Source: Pseudomonas sp. SCB32
Lineage (GTDB): Bacteria > Pseudomonadota > Gammaproteobacteria > Pseudomonadales > Pseudomonadaceae
Length of the DNA: 64,000 bases
Reading direction: 5' to 3'
Assembly (NCBI RefSeq): GCF_009189165.1
Contig: NZ_CP045118.1
Span: 1-64,000 of the forward strand
In this document: positions 56,025-64,000 of the stretch, piece after piece
Position numbering within the stretch: the first letter of the stretch is position 1
Layout of the letters: every line of letters begins with the position of its first letter
Made by a program: the position numbers and the translations under genes
Notes under the pieces: model-generated
Seen by the model: only the letters and a program-made list of their open reading frames with translations
Database searches by the model: none
Told to the model about the DNA's origin: nothing

Positions 56025-56044
56025 ACTTTCGCGGTGGCGAAAGT
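56025..56044. promoter_or_regulatory. Inverted repeat upstream of the symporter
   Basis: Perfect ACTTTCGC-GGTG-GCGAAAGT about 100 bases before the symporter start. Candidate operator for the locus LysR regulator, or a leader hairpin. Confidence 0.45.
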
Positions 56045-56142
56045 TGGCTTCAGGCATTGGGGATTTGCTGGGAGAAGGTGGCGGATCAGGCTTTCGGGGC
56101 GCCGGCCTGAATCCCACACAACAACAACAGGAGCCTCCCGCA

Positions 56143-57528
56143 ATGCTGCTCGATTACCTGATCATGCTGGTCTACGCCCTGGGCATGCTCGCCCTGGGCT
56201 GGTACGGAATGCGCAAGGCGCGCAACCAGAACGACTTCCTCGTGGCGGGGCGCCGTCTCGGCCCCGGCCTCTACCTGGGCACCATGGCCGCCGTGGTGCT
56301 GGGCGGCGCATCCACCATCGGCACGGTGAAGCTCGGCTACCTCTACGGGCTGTCCGGCCTATGGCTGGTGTTCATGCTGGGCCTGGGGATCATCGTCCTC
56401 AGCCTGGTGTTCTCGCGGCAGATCGCGAAGCTGAAGGTCTTCACCGTCACGCAGATCCTCGAGCAGCGCTACCAGGCGTCCTCGCGACTGATCGGCGGCA
56501 TCGTGATGGTGGCCTACGACCTGATGGTGGCGGTCACCGCGACCATCGCCATCGGCTCGGTGACCGAAGTCGTCTTCGAGATCCCGCGCATCCCGGCGAT
56601 TCTCTGCGGCGGCGGCATCGTCATCGTCTATTCGGTGATCGGCGGCATGTGGTCGCTGACCCTGACCGACATCATCCAGTTCGTGATCAAGACCCTCGGC
56701 ATCTTTGCCGTGCTGCTGCCCTTGTCGATCCACCAGGCGGGCGGCCTGTCGCACATGCAGGAAGTGCTGCCGGCGGGCTTCTTCGACCTCGGTCACATCG
56801 GCCTGGACACCATCCTCACCTACTTCCTGCTGTACTTCTTCGGCGCGCTGATCGGCCAGGACATCTGGCAGCGCGTGTTCACCGCGCGCAGCGAGAAGGT
56901 GGTGCGCTACGCCGGTCTCGGCGCGGGCATCTACTGCATGCTCTATGGCCTGGCCTGCGCCTTGATCGGCGCCGCCGCCCACGTGCTGATCCCGAACCTT
57001 GCGGTACCGGAGAACGCCTACGCCGAGATCACTCGCCAGGTGCTCGAACCCGGACTGCGCGGGCTGGTGGTCGCGGCGGCGCTGTCGGCCATCATGTCCA
57101 CCGCCTCCGGCTGCCTGCTGGCCGCTGCCACGGTGCTGCAGGAGGACGTCTACGCGCGCTTCCTGCGCCCCGGCGCGCCCAACGGCCTGCGTGAGAGCCG
57201 CCTGTTCACCCTGCTGATGGGGGTGGTGATGTTGGCCCTGGCGTGCCTGGTCAACGACGTTATCGGTGCCCTGAGCATCGCCTACAACCTGCTGGTGGGT
57301 GGCCTGCTGGTGCCGATCCTCGGTGCCTTGCTTTGGCGCCGCGCCTCCGCTCGCGGAGCCATGGCCAGCATCGTGGTCGGCTGCCTGGTGGTGGTCGTTT
57401 TCATGGTCATCGACGGCGTTCTCGCCAACACCCCCATCGCCTACGGCCTGCTTGCCAGCCTGGTCGCCTTCGTAGTGGTCAGCCTCGCCGGCGAGCCGGC
57501 CGCCAGCCTCCAGGCGCAGGCCGACTGA
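56143..57528 (+). CDS. gpuP: Sodium:solute symporter, probable guanidino-acid importer (GpuP-like)
   Basis: 461 aa SSS-family transporter with about 13 hydrophobic segments, starting MLLDYLIMLVYALGMLALGWYGMRKARNQNDF and including GGASTIGTVKLGYLYG, the Na+-site region. Ribosome site CAGGAG. Followed after 27 bases by a ureohydrolase and then a LysR gene, matching the order of gpuP-gpuA-gpuR for 3-guanidinopropionate in P. aeruginosa (from memory). 4-Guanidinobutyrate is an alternative substrate. Confidence 0.75.
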   Translation: MLLDYLIMLVYALGMLALGWYGMRKARNQNDFLVAGRRLGPGLYLGTMAAVVLGGASTIGTVKLGYLYGLSGLWLVFMLGLGIIVLSLVFSRQIAKLKVFTVTQILEQRYQASSRLIGGIVMVAYDLMVAVTATIAIGSVTEVVFEIPRIPAILCGGGIVIVYSVIGGMWSLTLTDIIQFVIKTLGIFAVLLPLSIHQAGGLSHMQEVLPAGFFDLGHIGLDTILTYFLLYFFGALIGQDIWQRVFTARSEKVVRYAGLGAGIYCMLYGLACALIGAAAHVLIPNLAVPENAYAEITRQVLEPGLRGLVVAAALSAIMSTASGCLLAAATVLQEDVYARFLRPGAPNGLRESRLFTLLMGVVMLALACLVNDVIGALSIAYNLLVGGLLVPILGALLWRRASARGAMASIVVGCLVVVVFMVIDGVLANTPIAYGLLASLVAFVVVSLAGEPAASLQAQAD

Positions 57529-57555
57529 CACCCTTCACTCATCAGGAGACACCCC

Positions 57556-58512
57556 ATGTCCCATGAATTCCCGCAACCTCTGGACGCCGCTGAGATTCCC
57601 CGCTTCGCCGGCATCCCCAGCTTCATGCGCCTGCCGATCTTCGAGGACCCGGCGCAACTGGACATCGCACTGCTCGGCGTGCCGTGGGACGGCGGCACCA
57701 CCAACCGTGCTGGCGCCCGCCACGGCCCGCGCGAGGTGCGCAACCAGTCGAGCCTGATGCGCAAGGTGCACCATGTCAGCCACATCGCCCCCTATGACCT
57801 GGTGCGCGTCGGCGACATCGGCGATGCGCCGGTGAACCCCATCGACCTGCTGGATTCGCTCAAGCGCATCGAGGGCTTCTACCGCCGTATCCATGCGGCG
57901 GGGGCGATCCCCCTGTCGGTGGGAGGCGACCATCTGGTGACCCTGCCAATCTTCCGCGCGCTGGCCGCCGAGCGGCCCGTCGGCATGGTGCACTTCGATG
58001 CCCATTCCGACACCAACGATCGCTACTTCGGCGACAACCCCTACACCCACGGCACGCCGTTCCGCCGCGCCATCGAGGAAGGTCTGCTGGACCCGAAACG
58101 TACGGTGCAGATCGGCATCCGCGGTTCGATCTACGACGCGGACGACGAAGCATTCGCCCACGAGCAAGGCATCCGTGTGATCCACATGGAAGAGTTCGCC
58201 GACCTGGGTGTAGAGGCCACGCTCGCCGAAGTGCGCCGCGTGGTGGGGCAGGAGCCGACCTACGTCACCTTCGATGTCGACGTGCTCGACCCGGCCTTCG
58301 CGCCCGGCACCGGCACGCCAGAGATCGGTGGCATGACCACCCTGCAGGCGCAGCACATGATCCGTGGCCTGCAGGGGCTGAACCTGATCGGCGCCGACGT
58401 GGTGGAAGTCTCGCCGCCATTCGACCAGGGCGGGGCGACCGCCCTGGTGGGCGCCACCATGATGTTCGAGCTGCTCTGCGTGCTGGCCGACTCGATCGCC
58501 GCGCGCCGCTGA
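57556..58512 (+). CDS. gpuA: Ureohydrolase: guanidinopropionase/guanidinobutyrase
   Basis: Arginase-family Mn2+ enzyme releasing urea from a guanidino acid. 318 aa. All metal ligands visible: GGDHLVTLP, HFDAHSDTND and FDVDVLDPAFAPGTGTPEIGG. Preceded by the symporter and followed by LysR. The length equals GpuA of P. aeruginosa (318) as remembered; GbuA and agmatinase are close relatives, so the substrate stays open. Confidence 0.8.
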   Translation: MSHEFPQPLDAAEIPRFAGIPSFMRLPIFEDPAQLDIALLGVPWDGGTTNRAGARHGPREVRNQSSLMRKVHHVSHIAPYDLVRVGDIGDAPVNPIDLLDSLKRIEGFYRRIHAAGAIPLSVGGDHLVTLPIFRALAAERPVGMVHFDAHSDTNDRYFGDNPYTHGTPFRRAIEEGLLDPKRTVQIGIRGSIYDADDEAFAHEQGIRVIHMEEFADLGVEATLAEVRRVVGQEPTYVTFDVDVLDPAFAPGTGTPEIGGMTTLQAQHMIRGLQGLNLIGADVVEVSPPFDQGGATALVGATMMFELLCVLADSIAARR

Positions 58513-58586
58513 CCGCCATGGGGGTTCACGGGGCGGCGTCCTCGGCGCTATAACGAAAGGCCTGCGTCGCCGCCGCGAGAACTCCC

Positions 58587-59514
58587 ATGCTGGGTAATCT
58601 TTCCGATATCGACCTGCGCCTGCTGCGCACCTTCTGCACCATCGTCGAGGCGGGTGGCTTCACCGCCGCCCAGGTGCGCCTGAACACCAGCCTGTCGCGA
58701 TTGAGCGTACTGGTGCGCGACCTCGAACTGCGCCTGGGCTATTCACTGTGCCGGCGCGGCAGCAGCGGCTTCCAGCTGACCGAGGAGGGGGAGCAGCTCT
58801 ACGAGGCAGCACTCGGATTGTTCGTTGACATCGAGCGCTTCCGCGAGCAGGTGACGGGACTGGGTGGCCGCGACCGCGAGGTCCTGCTCCTGGGCTGCGT
58901 CGACGGCGTGCTCGGCCAGCAGTGCTGGCCGCTGCCGCTGGCGATCCGGCTGTTCCGCGAGGGCAATCCGCGAGTGCGCCTGAACCTGCACACCCAACGC
59001 CCGGACGAGCTGGAAAACGCCGTGCTGGAAGAGCGCCTGCAGCTGGCCATCGGTGCCTTTCACCATCGACTGTCCGGGCTCCGCTACCAGTTGCTGTTCC
59101 GCGAAGAGCAGAACCTGTATTGCGCCCGCGAGCATCCGTTCTTCGACCGCGCGCAGGACGAACCGTCGCTGGAGCACATCTGCGCCGCCGAGTACGTCGG
59201 CCGCGGCTATATGGCCGAGAGCCGGCGTCCGCACGGCCTGGTGTTCAGCCGCTGCACCAATGCCTACAGCATGGAAGCCATCGCCAACCTGGTGTTCAGC
59301 GGGACCTACATCGGCTACCTGCCGACCCACTACGCCAGCGAGTGGGTGGCCGAGGGACGCCTGCGGGCGATTCGTCCGGCGCAGCTGGCCTACGTCTCCG
59401 AGTTCCACTGCGTGACCCGCCAGGGGGGCGGACTCGGGCGAGGCACTGGGGGCGTTCCTCGATGCGCTGGCGCGCGCCCAGTCCGAGCTGGGAAGCGGAG
59501 TGTGTGCACCATGA
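58587..59514 (+). pseudogene. gpuR: LysR-family regulator of the guanidino locus, frameshifted at its C terminus
   Basis: Reads as an intact LysR (HTH: LRLLRTFCTIVEAGGFTAAQVRLNTSLSRLSVLVRDLELRLG) until codon 279. There a GGGGGG tract (59423-59428) shifts the frame. With one G fewer the frame continues as RQGADSGEALGAFLDALARA and on to a stop at 59512-59514, a normal LysR end of 308 aa. As given, it instead runs on in frame into the dioxygenase, making a 547-codon ORF (58587-60230). Sequencing error or real mutation cannot be told apart here. Confidence 0.8.
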
Positions 59515-60230
59515 GCCCTTTGCAGGCCTTGCACGAGGATGGCTTCGTCCTGCTGCGCGGCCTGCTGGATGCCGCTCAGGTGGCCGAAGTACGTGGACTG
59601 ATCGACGGCCTGCGGCCGTTCCACTGGGACTATGAAGGCCTGGTGGATCACTACAAGTGTGTGTTCAACCGCTCGCCGCGCTGGCTGCCGTATCTCGACC
59701 CGCCGGGGCTGATCGAGCTGGCGGAAGCGACGCTGGGTGCGGATTGCCATGTAATCGGCCAGACGGCCTGGCGCTGTCATCCCGGCTTCATTGGCGCCCA
59801 GATGCACCAGGACTACCTGCCCGTCGCGCTGCCGACGCCGGGGGGCGACCTGCCGATCTTCATCGCGACCGCGCAGATCTACCTCGACGACATCGACGAG
59901 GCGCTGTGCCCGACCTGGGTGATTCCCGGCAGCCATCGCGCCGGTCGCGCACCGGCACCCGATGAGCGCGAATGGCGGGGCAGGGTGGCCGAGCCAGTGT
60001 TCTGCCGCGCCGGAGATTGCCTGTTGTTTCGCAGCGACCTGTGGCACGCCGGCAGCCGCAACCTGAGCCAGCGCACGCGCTACCTGCTGCAGGTGCACTA
60101 TGGCCGGCGCATGGTTGCGCAGAAGTTCTCGCCCTACCTGGACTGGACCTTCAACCCCGAGGTGCTGGCCGCCTGCACGCCGCGTCAGCGGAGGCTGCTG
60201 GGCGACCACGAGGCCGCCGAATACGACTGA
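59511..60230 (+). CDS. Phytanoyl-CoA dioxygenase (PhyH)-family Fe(II)/2-oxoglutarate oxygenase
   Basis: 239 aa from MSPLQALHEDGFVLLRGLLDAAQ. Metal ligands His and Asp in QMHQDYLPVALP and distal His in LWHAGSRNLS, followed by QRTRYLLQVHY providing the 2-oxoglutarate Arg. Its ATG would overlap the repaired LysR stop (ATGA). The operon context suggests it acts on a guanidino compound or its breakdown product (inference). Confidence 0.85.
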   Translation: MSPLQALHEDGFVLLRGLLDAAQVAEVRGLIDGLRPFHWDYEGLVDHYKCVFNRSPRWLPYLDPPGLIELAEATLGADCHVIGQTAWRCHPGFIGAQMHQDYLPVALPTPGGDLPIFIATAQIYLDDIDEALCPTWVIPGSHRAGRAPAPDEREWRGRVAEPVFCRAGDCLLFRSDLWHAGSRNLSQRTRYLLQVHYGRRMVAQKFSPYLDWTFNPEVLAACTPRQRRLLGDHEAAEYD

Positions 60231-60244
60231 GTCAGGAGATCCCC

Positions 60245-60646
60245 ATGAGTGCTACACACGCCGGTGGCTGCCATTGCGGACAGGTGCGCTATGAATGCGA
60301 CGCCGGGCTGGAAGACGTTGCCCACTGCCACTGTTCGATCTGCCGACGTACCACCGGCGGCATTGTCACCACCTGGGTCACGGTGCCGCTGGGCAGCGTC
60401 CGCTGGACCCTTGGCAGGCCCGCCGAGTACCGCTCCTCGGCGTCCTGTGTGCGCTACTTCTGCGCCCACTGCGGGGCGCACCTGGCGTTGTTCACCGACC
60501 TGGCGCCGGACACCCTGGATCTCACCATCGCGACGCTGGATGACGTGGCCGAGGTGGCGCCCAACCGGCACATCTGGGTGAACAGCCGGCTGCCATGGAT
60601 TCATCTGGATGAGCAGTTGCCGGAGGAGTGGGAGGAGACGCTCTAG
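60245..60646 (+). CDS. GFA/CENP-V-type zinc protein
   Basis: 133 aa. Zinc-binding cysteine motifs GGCHCGQVRY, HCHCSICRRTTGG and CAHCGAHLALF define the glutathione-dependent formaldehyde-activating (GFA) family. Starts 14 bases after the dioxygenase with CAGGAGA as ribosome site, so same operon. Dioxygenase demethylation releases formaldehyde, which would give the pair a shared logic, but most GFA proteins have unproven functions. Confidence 0.88.
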   Translation: MSATHAGGCHCGQVRYECDAGLEDVAHCHCSICRRTTGGIVTTWVTVPLGSVRWTLGRPAEYRSSASCVRYFCAHCGAHLALFTDLAPDTLDLTIATLDDVAEVAPNRHIWVNSRLPWIHLDEQLPEEWEETL

Positions 60647-60664
60647 CTTTAAGTGCGAGCTTTG

Positions 60665-60688
60665 TTCGCGAGCAAGCTCGCTCCTACG
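60665..60688. repeat. Extragenic palindrome after the GFA gene
   Basis: TTCGCGAGCAAGCTCGCTCCTACG, same type as at 44407. Confidence 0.75.
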
Positions 60689-60854
60689 TAGAGCCTGGCG
60701 GCGTGATGGCTACTGCTCGTGAATGGCGTTGTCTGATGCGCGCGGACTGCGCACGAACGTACGGCGTCTGACGTTCGACGTTATACGCCGTTTGACCTCG
60801 ATCCCAGAGCGCTCCGAGCCCAGTCTCGGCACCCGCGACGGGTGCTGTGCACCG

Positions 60855-60880
60855 GCGTACAACCGTGAACGGTTGTACGC
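60855..60880. repeat. Perfect 12-base inverted repeat
   Basis: GCGTACAACCGT-GA-ACGGTTGTACGC, very stable short-loop hairpin in the 346-base gene-free gap 60647-60992. The rest of the gap holds repeat units and no gene. Confidence 0.8.
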
Positions 60881-60900
60881 CCTACGATGATGCGTCTTGC

Positions 60901-60973
60901 GTAGGAGCGGGCCATGCCCGCGATCCGGCCGCAGGCCGGCCAGAAGAGCATCGCGGACGGAGTCCGCTCCTAC
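60901..60973. repeat. Extragenic palindromic unit before the DUF4105 gene end
   Basis: GTAGGAGCGG (60901-60910) to CCGCTCCTAC (60964-60973), with inner CCGGCC-GCA-GGCCGG. Confidence 0.85.
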
Positions 60974-60992
60974 GAGTCCTGATAGATCACAG

Positions 60993-62951
60993 TCAGGGCA
61001 GCTCGAACCCGCCCGCCGCCTTGTGCAGCGCCCGCAGGTGCGCACTGATCTGCTTGGTATTGGCCTCCAGCGCGGCAAGTTCCTCGCGTCGTTCCGGAGT
61101 GAGCAGCGCGCGCACTTCGCGGTCGAGGTTGTCGCTGAGCTGGCGCAGGCGCTTCTGTCGCTGCTGCGTCTGCTGTTCGAGGGTGGCGGTCTCCTTCGCC
61201 TGGGGCAGCCCGTAGCCGCCGTCGAGCAGCTCCGCCGGGCGGCTGAGGAAGCCGCTGTCGTCGAGGATCTGCTGCAGCGTCTTGCCGGCGGTGGCCAGGC
61301 GGGTGTCGGCGCTGAGGTCGTCGCGGTTGCTCAAGTAGAGCTGCTTGAGCTCGTCCTGGGCCAGCAGCAGCTGACGGCGCAGCGCGGCCTGTTCGAGCAG
61401 GAGCAGGGCGGCGCTGGCGCGCAGGTCGGCCTTGTCGAACCACGGGCGGCGTTCGGTGGCGGGCAACGCGAGCCAGTCCTCGACCTTGTCCTGGCGGATG
61501 TCCAGGTGCTTCTTCAGTACCTCGAACATGGCCTGGTAGCGGTCGCGGAACGAGTCGAAGCGATAACCCAGGCGCAGGGCTTCCTTGGGATTGTCCAGCA
61601 CGCTTGGGTCGGCGATTCCGCGGTTTTCCAGCAGGCCGAGCACGCCGTAGGGGGTGATGCTGTCCATGCTCTGCAGGCTTTGCCGCTGGATGCCGCTGCG
61701 CAGCAGCTTCAGGGTTTCCACGGCGCAGTTGTTGGACAGGAAGTAGTAGTTGCCGTCGTAGCTCCAGTGGCTCTGCGCGGAGCGCTCCACCAGGCTTTTG
61801 ATCTCGTCGCGGCTCAGGCGCAGCGGGATCGAGGCGAGGCTGCGCAGCTCGATCTTGGTGTACTCCTCGATCACCTGCGATAGCGGCAGCACGAACAGCC
61901 GCGATGGGTAGGCGCCGGTCAGGCCGTCCCAGCTCGAAAGCTGCAGGTCGCCGACGAAGGCGCGGTAGGACAGCACCAGGTGCTGGTCGAGGTCCAGGCG
62001 GCAGTCCGGCCCGCGCGGGCGGCCGGGAGCGCAGACCACCAGGCGCAGCATGGTGTGCCCCCAGCGACTGGCGATGTCGTTGTTGGCCTCGGCGATGAAG
62101 TAATCGACCTCGTAGATCCGCTCCGGATCGAGGTAGCCCAGCGGCTGCTGGCCGAAGTCGCGGCCGGCGTTGAGGTAGGCGTAGCTGCCGGCGCATGCGT
62201 CGTGCGGGCGCTCGCCGAAGCGCGAGGCGTAGTAGCGGTACAGCGCGGGGCGGCGGCAGGCGTAGCTCGGGTCGAGGAGGAAGTACTCCATGTTCACCGC
62301 GACGTACTCGCGCGGATTGGTCAGCTCGTAGCTGTCCGGGCTGCGCAGGACGAAGCGATTGTGCTGCTCGCGCTCGCCATGCTTGCCGGCGTACTGCGGC
62401 CAGCCGGCCAGGTCGAGCAGGCGCGGATCGTCGCTTAAGGTGAAGCGGCGGCCGGTCTGGCCGCGACATTCGTCCGGCGCGCCGACGTGGCCGAGGCTCT
62501 TGTCGCGCATTGTGCAGCGGCGGATGACGCGGGCTTCGTCGGCATCCCACAGCTGGGCGCGGTCGTAGAGGTGGGTGAGCTCGTGGAGCAGGGTCGCCAG
62601 CAGTTCGCGACGCAGCGTGCCGTGGGTGCGACCGGTCTGCTGCGTGGCGGCGCTGCCGTCGGTGAGCGCGGCGAGGTAGCGGGTACTGAGGGCGATGGCG
62701 TCGGGACGCAGGGCGCGACCCATGCCGTTCTCGGCAAGGTCATCGCGCCACTGCACCTCGACCTTGCGGTCCAGACGCTCGACGACGGTGGCCGGCAGCG
62801 TCTGCAGGGCTTCGTCCAGCAGTTGCTGGCTGGCCTGGCGCTGGGCGCCGGTCAGTCCGTCAGTGTCGAGCTCCAGGCGGAGCGAGGCGTGGCTGCTGGC
62901 GGTGACTATCAGTGCAAGGGCCGCCAGCCAGCGGCCAGCCCGGAGTTTCAC
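60993..62951 (-). CDS. DUF4105-family exported protein with HExxH motif
   Basis: 652 aa with signal peptide (LRAGRWLAALALIVTASSHA); GTG start at 62951 overlaps the upstream DUF2388 stop (GTGA). Three parts are visible. The N-terminal part has the zinc-protease signature HELTH at 123-127 and a possible third ligand in VNMEYF (Glu222). The DUF4105 domain (about 280-430) has His299 in WGHTML and Cys409 in SNNCAVET, the permuted papain-like pair. A coiled coil lies at about 560-645. The DUF4105 family has recently been linked to lipoprotein N-acylation (Lnb) in Bacteroides (from memory). Function here unknown. Confidence 0.82.
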   Translation of the reverse strand: MKLRAGRWLAALALIVTASSHASLRLELDTDGLTGAQRQASQQLLDEALQTLPATVVERLDRKVEVQWRDDLAENGMGRALRPDAIALSTRYLAALTDGSAATQQTGRTHGTLRRELLATLLHELTHLYDRAQLWDADEARVIRRCTMRDKSLGHVGAPDECRGQTGRRFTLSDDPRLLDLAGWPQYAGKHGEREQHNRFVLRSPDSYELTNPREYVAVNMEYFLLDPSYACRRPALYRYYASRFGERPHDACAGSYAYLNAGRDFGQQPLGYLDPERIYEVDYFIAEANNDIASRWGHTMLRLVVCAPGRPRGPDCRLDLDQHLVLSYRAFVGDLQLSSWDGLTGAYPSRLFVLPLSQVIEEYTKIELRSLASIPLRLSRDEIKSLVERSAQSHWSYDGNYYFLSNNCAVETLKLLRSGIQRQSLQSMDSITPYGVLGLLENRGIADPSVLDNPKEALRLGYRFDSFRDRYQAMFEVLKKHLDIRQDKVEDWLALPATERRPWFDKADLRASAALLLLEQAALRRQLLLAQDELKQLYLSNRDDLSADTRLATAGKTLQQILDDSGFLSRPAELLDGGYGLPQAKETATLEQQTQQRQKRLRQLSDNLDREVRALLTPERREELAALEANTKQISAHLRALHKAAGGFELP

Positions 62952-63283
62952 AGAGCGAGGATGGCTTCGGCCAGGGCCTGGTCGGAGGCGTCACGCGCCT
63001 GCGGCACGTCTTCGCGCAGGACCTTGAAGGCGGCTTCCAGCTGGGCGCCACGGATCGCACCGTCGCTGCCGACGAAGCTGGCGGCGTCGTCGCGGGCTTC
63101 CTGCACGAGCTTCATGTCGCGAATGGAAGTGGTGGTGTCCGAGGTGAAGTCGATGCTGCGGGCGGAAGCGTTGGTGGTGATGTTGAACACGCGAATCACC
63201 GAGTGCGCTTGGGCGCCGGAAGCGCAGGCAGCGAGCAGCAGACCAAGGATCAGGGGGCTCTTGGGGATCGAGCAGAGGCGCAT
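62948..63283 (-). CDS. DUF2388 secreted protein (third in array)
   Basis: 111 aa. Signal peptide to SGAQA, then SVIRVFNITTNASARSIDFTSDTT and the family core KLVQEARDDAASFVGSDGAIRGAQLEAAFKVLRE...ALAEAILAL. Stop overlaps the DUF4105 start, so translation is coupled. Confidence 0.85.
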   Translation of the reverse strand: MRLCSIPKSPLILGLLLAACASGAQAHSVIRVFNITTNASARSIDFTSDTTTSIRDMKLVQEARDDAASFVGSDGAIRGAQLEAAFKVLREDVPQARDASDQALAEAILAL

Positions 63284-63320
63284 GGGTGTCTCCGAAAGGG
63301 CAGCGGGAGCTGCTCACGAC

Positions 63321-63614
63321 TTATTGGGCAAGAATCGCTTCGGCCAGTTCCCGATCATTTGCCGCGAGCGCCGGATGGTGCTGGCGCAGCCAATGCAGTG
63401 CCGCTTCGAGGCGGGCGCCGCGCAGCTCGCCACCGGTGGCGATGAACCCTGCCGCGTCGTCACGGGCGCTGTGCAGCAGCTTGTTCTCGAACGGCGTGCT
63501 GGTCAGTTTGCTGGTGACATAGCTGGTCCCTACCGGGAACTGGGTCGTCTGGTCGAATGCCTGGGCGGGCAGGGCACAGAACGACATCGGTAGCAGGAGC
63601 AGTAGAGGGCGCAT
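63321..63614 (-). CDS. DUF2388 secreted protein (second in array)
   Basis: 97 aa from MRPLLLLLPMSFCALPAQA. Core NKLLHSARDDAAGFIATGGELRGARLEAALHWLRQHHPALAANDRELAEAILAQ matches the other two copies. An ATG 33 bases upstream is less likely, since it would spoil the signal peptide. Gap of 37 bases to the next copy. Confidence 0.85.
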   Translation of the reverse strand: MRPLLLLLPMSFCALPAQAFDQTTQFPVGTSYVTSKLTSTPFENKLLHSARDDAAGFIATGGELRGARLEAALHWLRQHHPALAANDRELAEAILAQ

Positions 63615-63714
63615 GGGCGGAGATGATCGGAAAAGCACGACCGCCAAGGCTAACGGAATGCGCGGGCAAGGGCCAGCGCGGCGCGCCGGGCGGAGTGCCC
63701 GGCGCGGGGAGGCA

Positions 63715-64000
63715 TCAGATGGTCAGGATGGCCTGTGCCAGCTGCTGGTCGTTGGCGGCCAGCTCCGGCATCTTGGTGCGGATGTGACGCAGGGCGGCTT
63801 CCAGGTGGGCGCCACGGATATCGCCTTGGCTGGCGACGAAGGTGGCGGCGTCGTCCTTGGCTTCGAGAACGATCTTGTCGTCCTTGAAGGAGTCGCTGAT
63901 GTTGGACGTGGCGTCGGAGGTGGCGCCAGTGGCACGCACCGACAGGTCGGTGGTGTAGACGAAGCTGGTGGCGAAGGCGCCGGTGGCGCAGCCGAGCAGC
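63715..64000 (-). CDS. DUF2388 secreted protein (first in array, 5' end cut by window)
   Basis: The frame is open to the window edge; the visible part begins LLGCATGAFATSFVYTTDLSVRATGATSDATSNIS, the end of a signal peptide and the mature start. Core KIVLEAKDDAATFVASQGDIRGAHLEAALRHIRTKMPELAANDQQLAQAILTI. The start codon lies beyond base 64000. Confidence 0.85.
   Translation of the reverse strand, partial: LLGCATGAFATSFVYTTDLSVRATGATSDATSNISDSFKDDKIVLEAKDDAATFVASQGDIRGAHLEAALRHIRTKMPELAANDQQLAQAILTI

Noticed and set aside
58587..60230. Natural LysR-dioxygenase fusion protein
   Set aside because: The junction peptide is out-of-frame sequence, while the alternative frame restores a normal LysR end and an ATGA overlap; a frameshift explains it better.

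Overview
The window begins at the dnaA start codon and runs through dnaA-dnaN-recF-gyrB, so it starts at the edge of the replication origin; oriC itself would lie just upstream and is not visible. High GC, the gene families, the trpI-trpBA arrangement, the Pseudomonas-type extragenic palindromes and the gene order (dnaANF-gyrB, lyso-PA acyltransferase, gmhB, glySQ, tag, htrB ... trkHA, rsmB, fmt, def, tsaP, dprA, tsaC, qor, hemF, aroE, betC cluster, trpAB/trpI) point to Pseudomonas, most like the P. aeruginosa / nitroreducens / citronellolis group. The species call is an inference from remembered synteny, not a database match.

Layout. 1-6.3 kb: replication initiation operon, with two perfect parS sites inside recF. 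6.3-10.7 kb (minus): phospholipid acyltransferase, heptose bisphosphatase, glycyl-tRNA synthetase. 10.9-16.3 kb: tag (with a LexA-type box), a lipid A acyltransferase, an Nramp transporter, a PilZ protein, a YhhQ transporter, a Kdo hydroxylase-family protein and a TPR protein. 16.4-22.2 kb (minus): trkH, trkA, rsmB, fmt, def. 22.3-28.4 kb: tsaP, dprA, tsaC, qor, hemF (with an Anr-type box) and aroE. 28.5-33.9 kb: choline-sulfate use (betC, a quaternary-amine binding protein, a SulP permease and a divergent LysR). 33.9-37.7 kb: small accessory enzymes and an AraC regulator. 37.9-41.0 kb: trpA, trpB and trpI. 41.1-44.3 kb: dodecin, a DUF1161 pair, a lipoprotein pair and a lipoprotein aminopeptidase. 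44.4-52.1 kb: an acyl-CoA beta-oxidation island under an IclR regulator. 52.3-55.9 kb: hydrolase, ElaA, LysR, DUF2218, an AT-rich gap and a ParDE/RelBE-type toxin-antitoxin pair. 56.1-60.6 kb: guanidino-acid catabolism (symporter, ureohydrolase, frameshifted LysR) extended by a 2-oxoglutarate-type dioxygenase and a GFA-family protein. 61.0-64.0 kb (minus): a two-catalytic-motif DUF4105 protein preceded by three DUF2388 paralogues, the last cut by the window end.

The points most worth following are: (1) an identical 16-base motif in front of both arms of the beta-oxidation island, a likely IclR operator, together with the remnant of an acyl-CoA ligase; (2) a one-base frameshift in a G6 tract that fuses the guanidino-locus LysR to the dioxygenase; (3) the secreted DUF2388/DUF4105 array; (4) a LexA box on tag; (5) a structured dispersed repeat at 47.3-47.6 kb. 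No rRNA, tRNA, CRISPR array, insertion sequence or prophage was seen.
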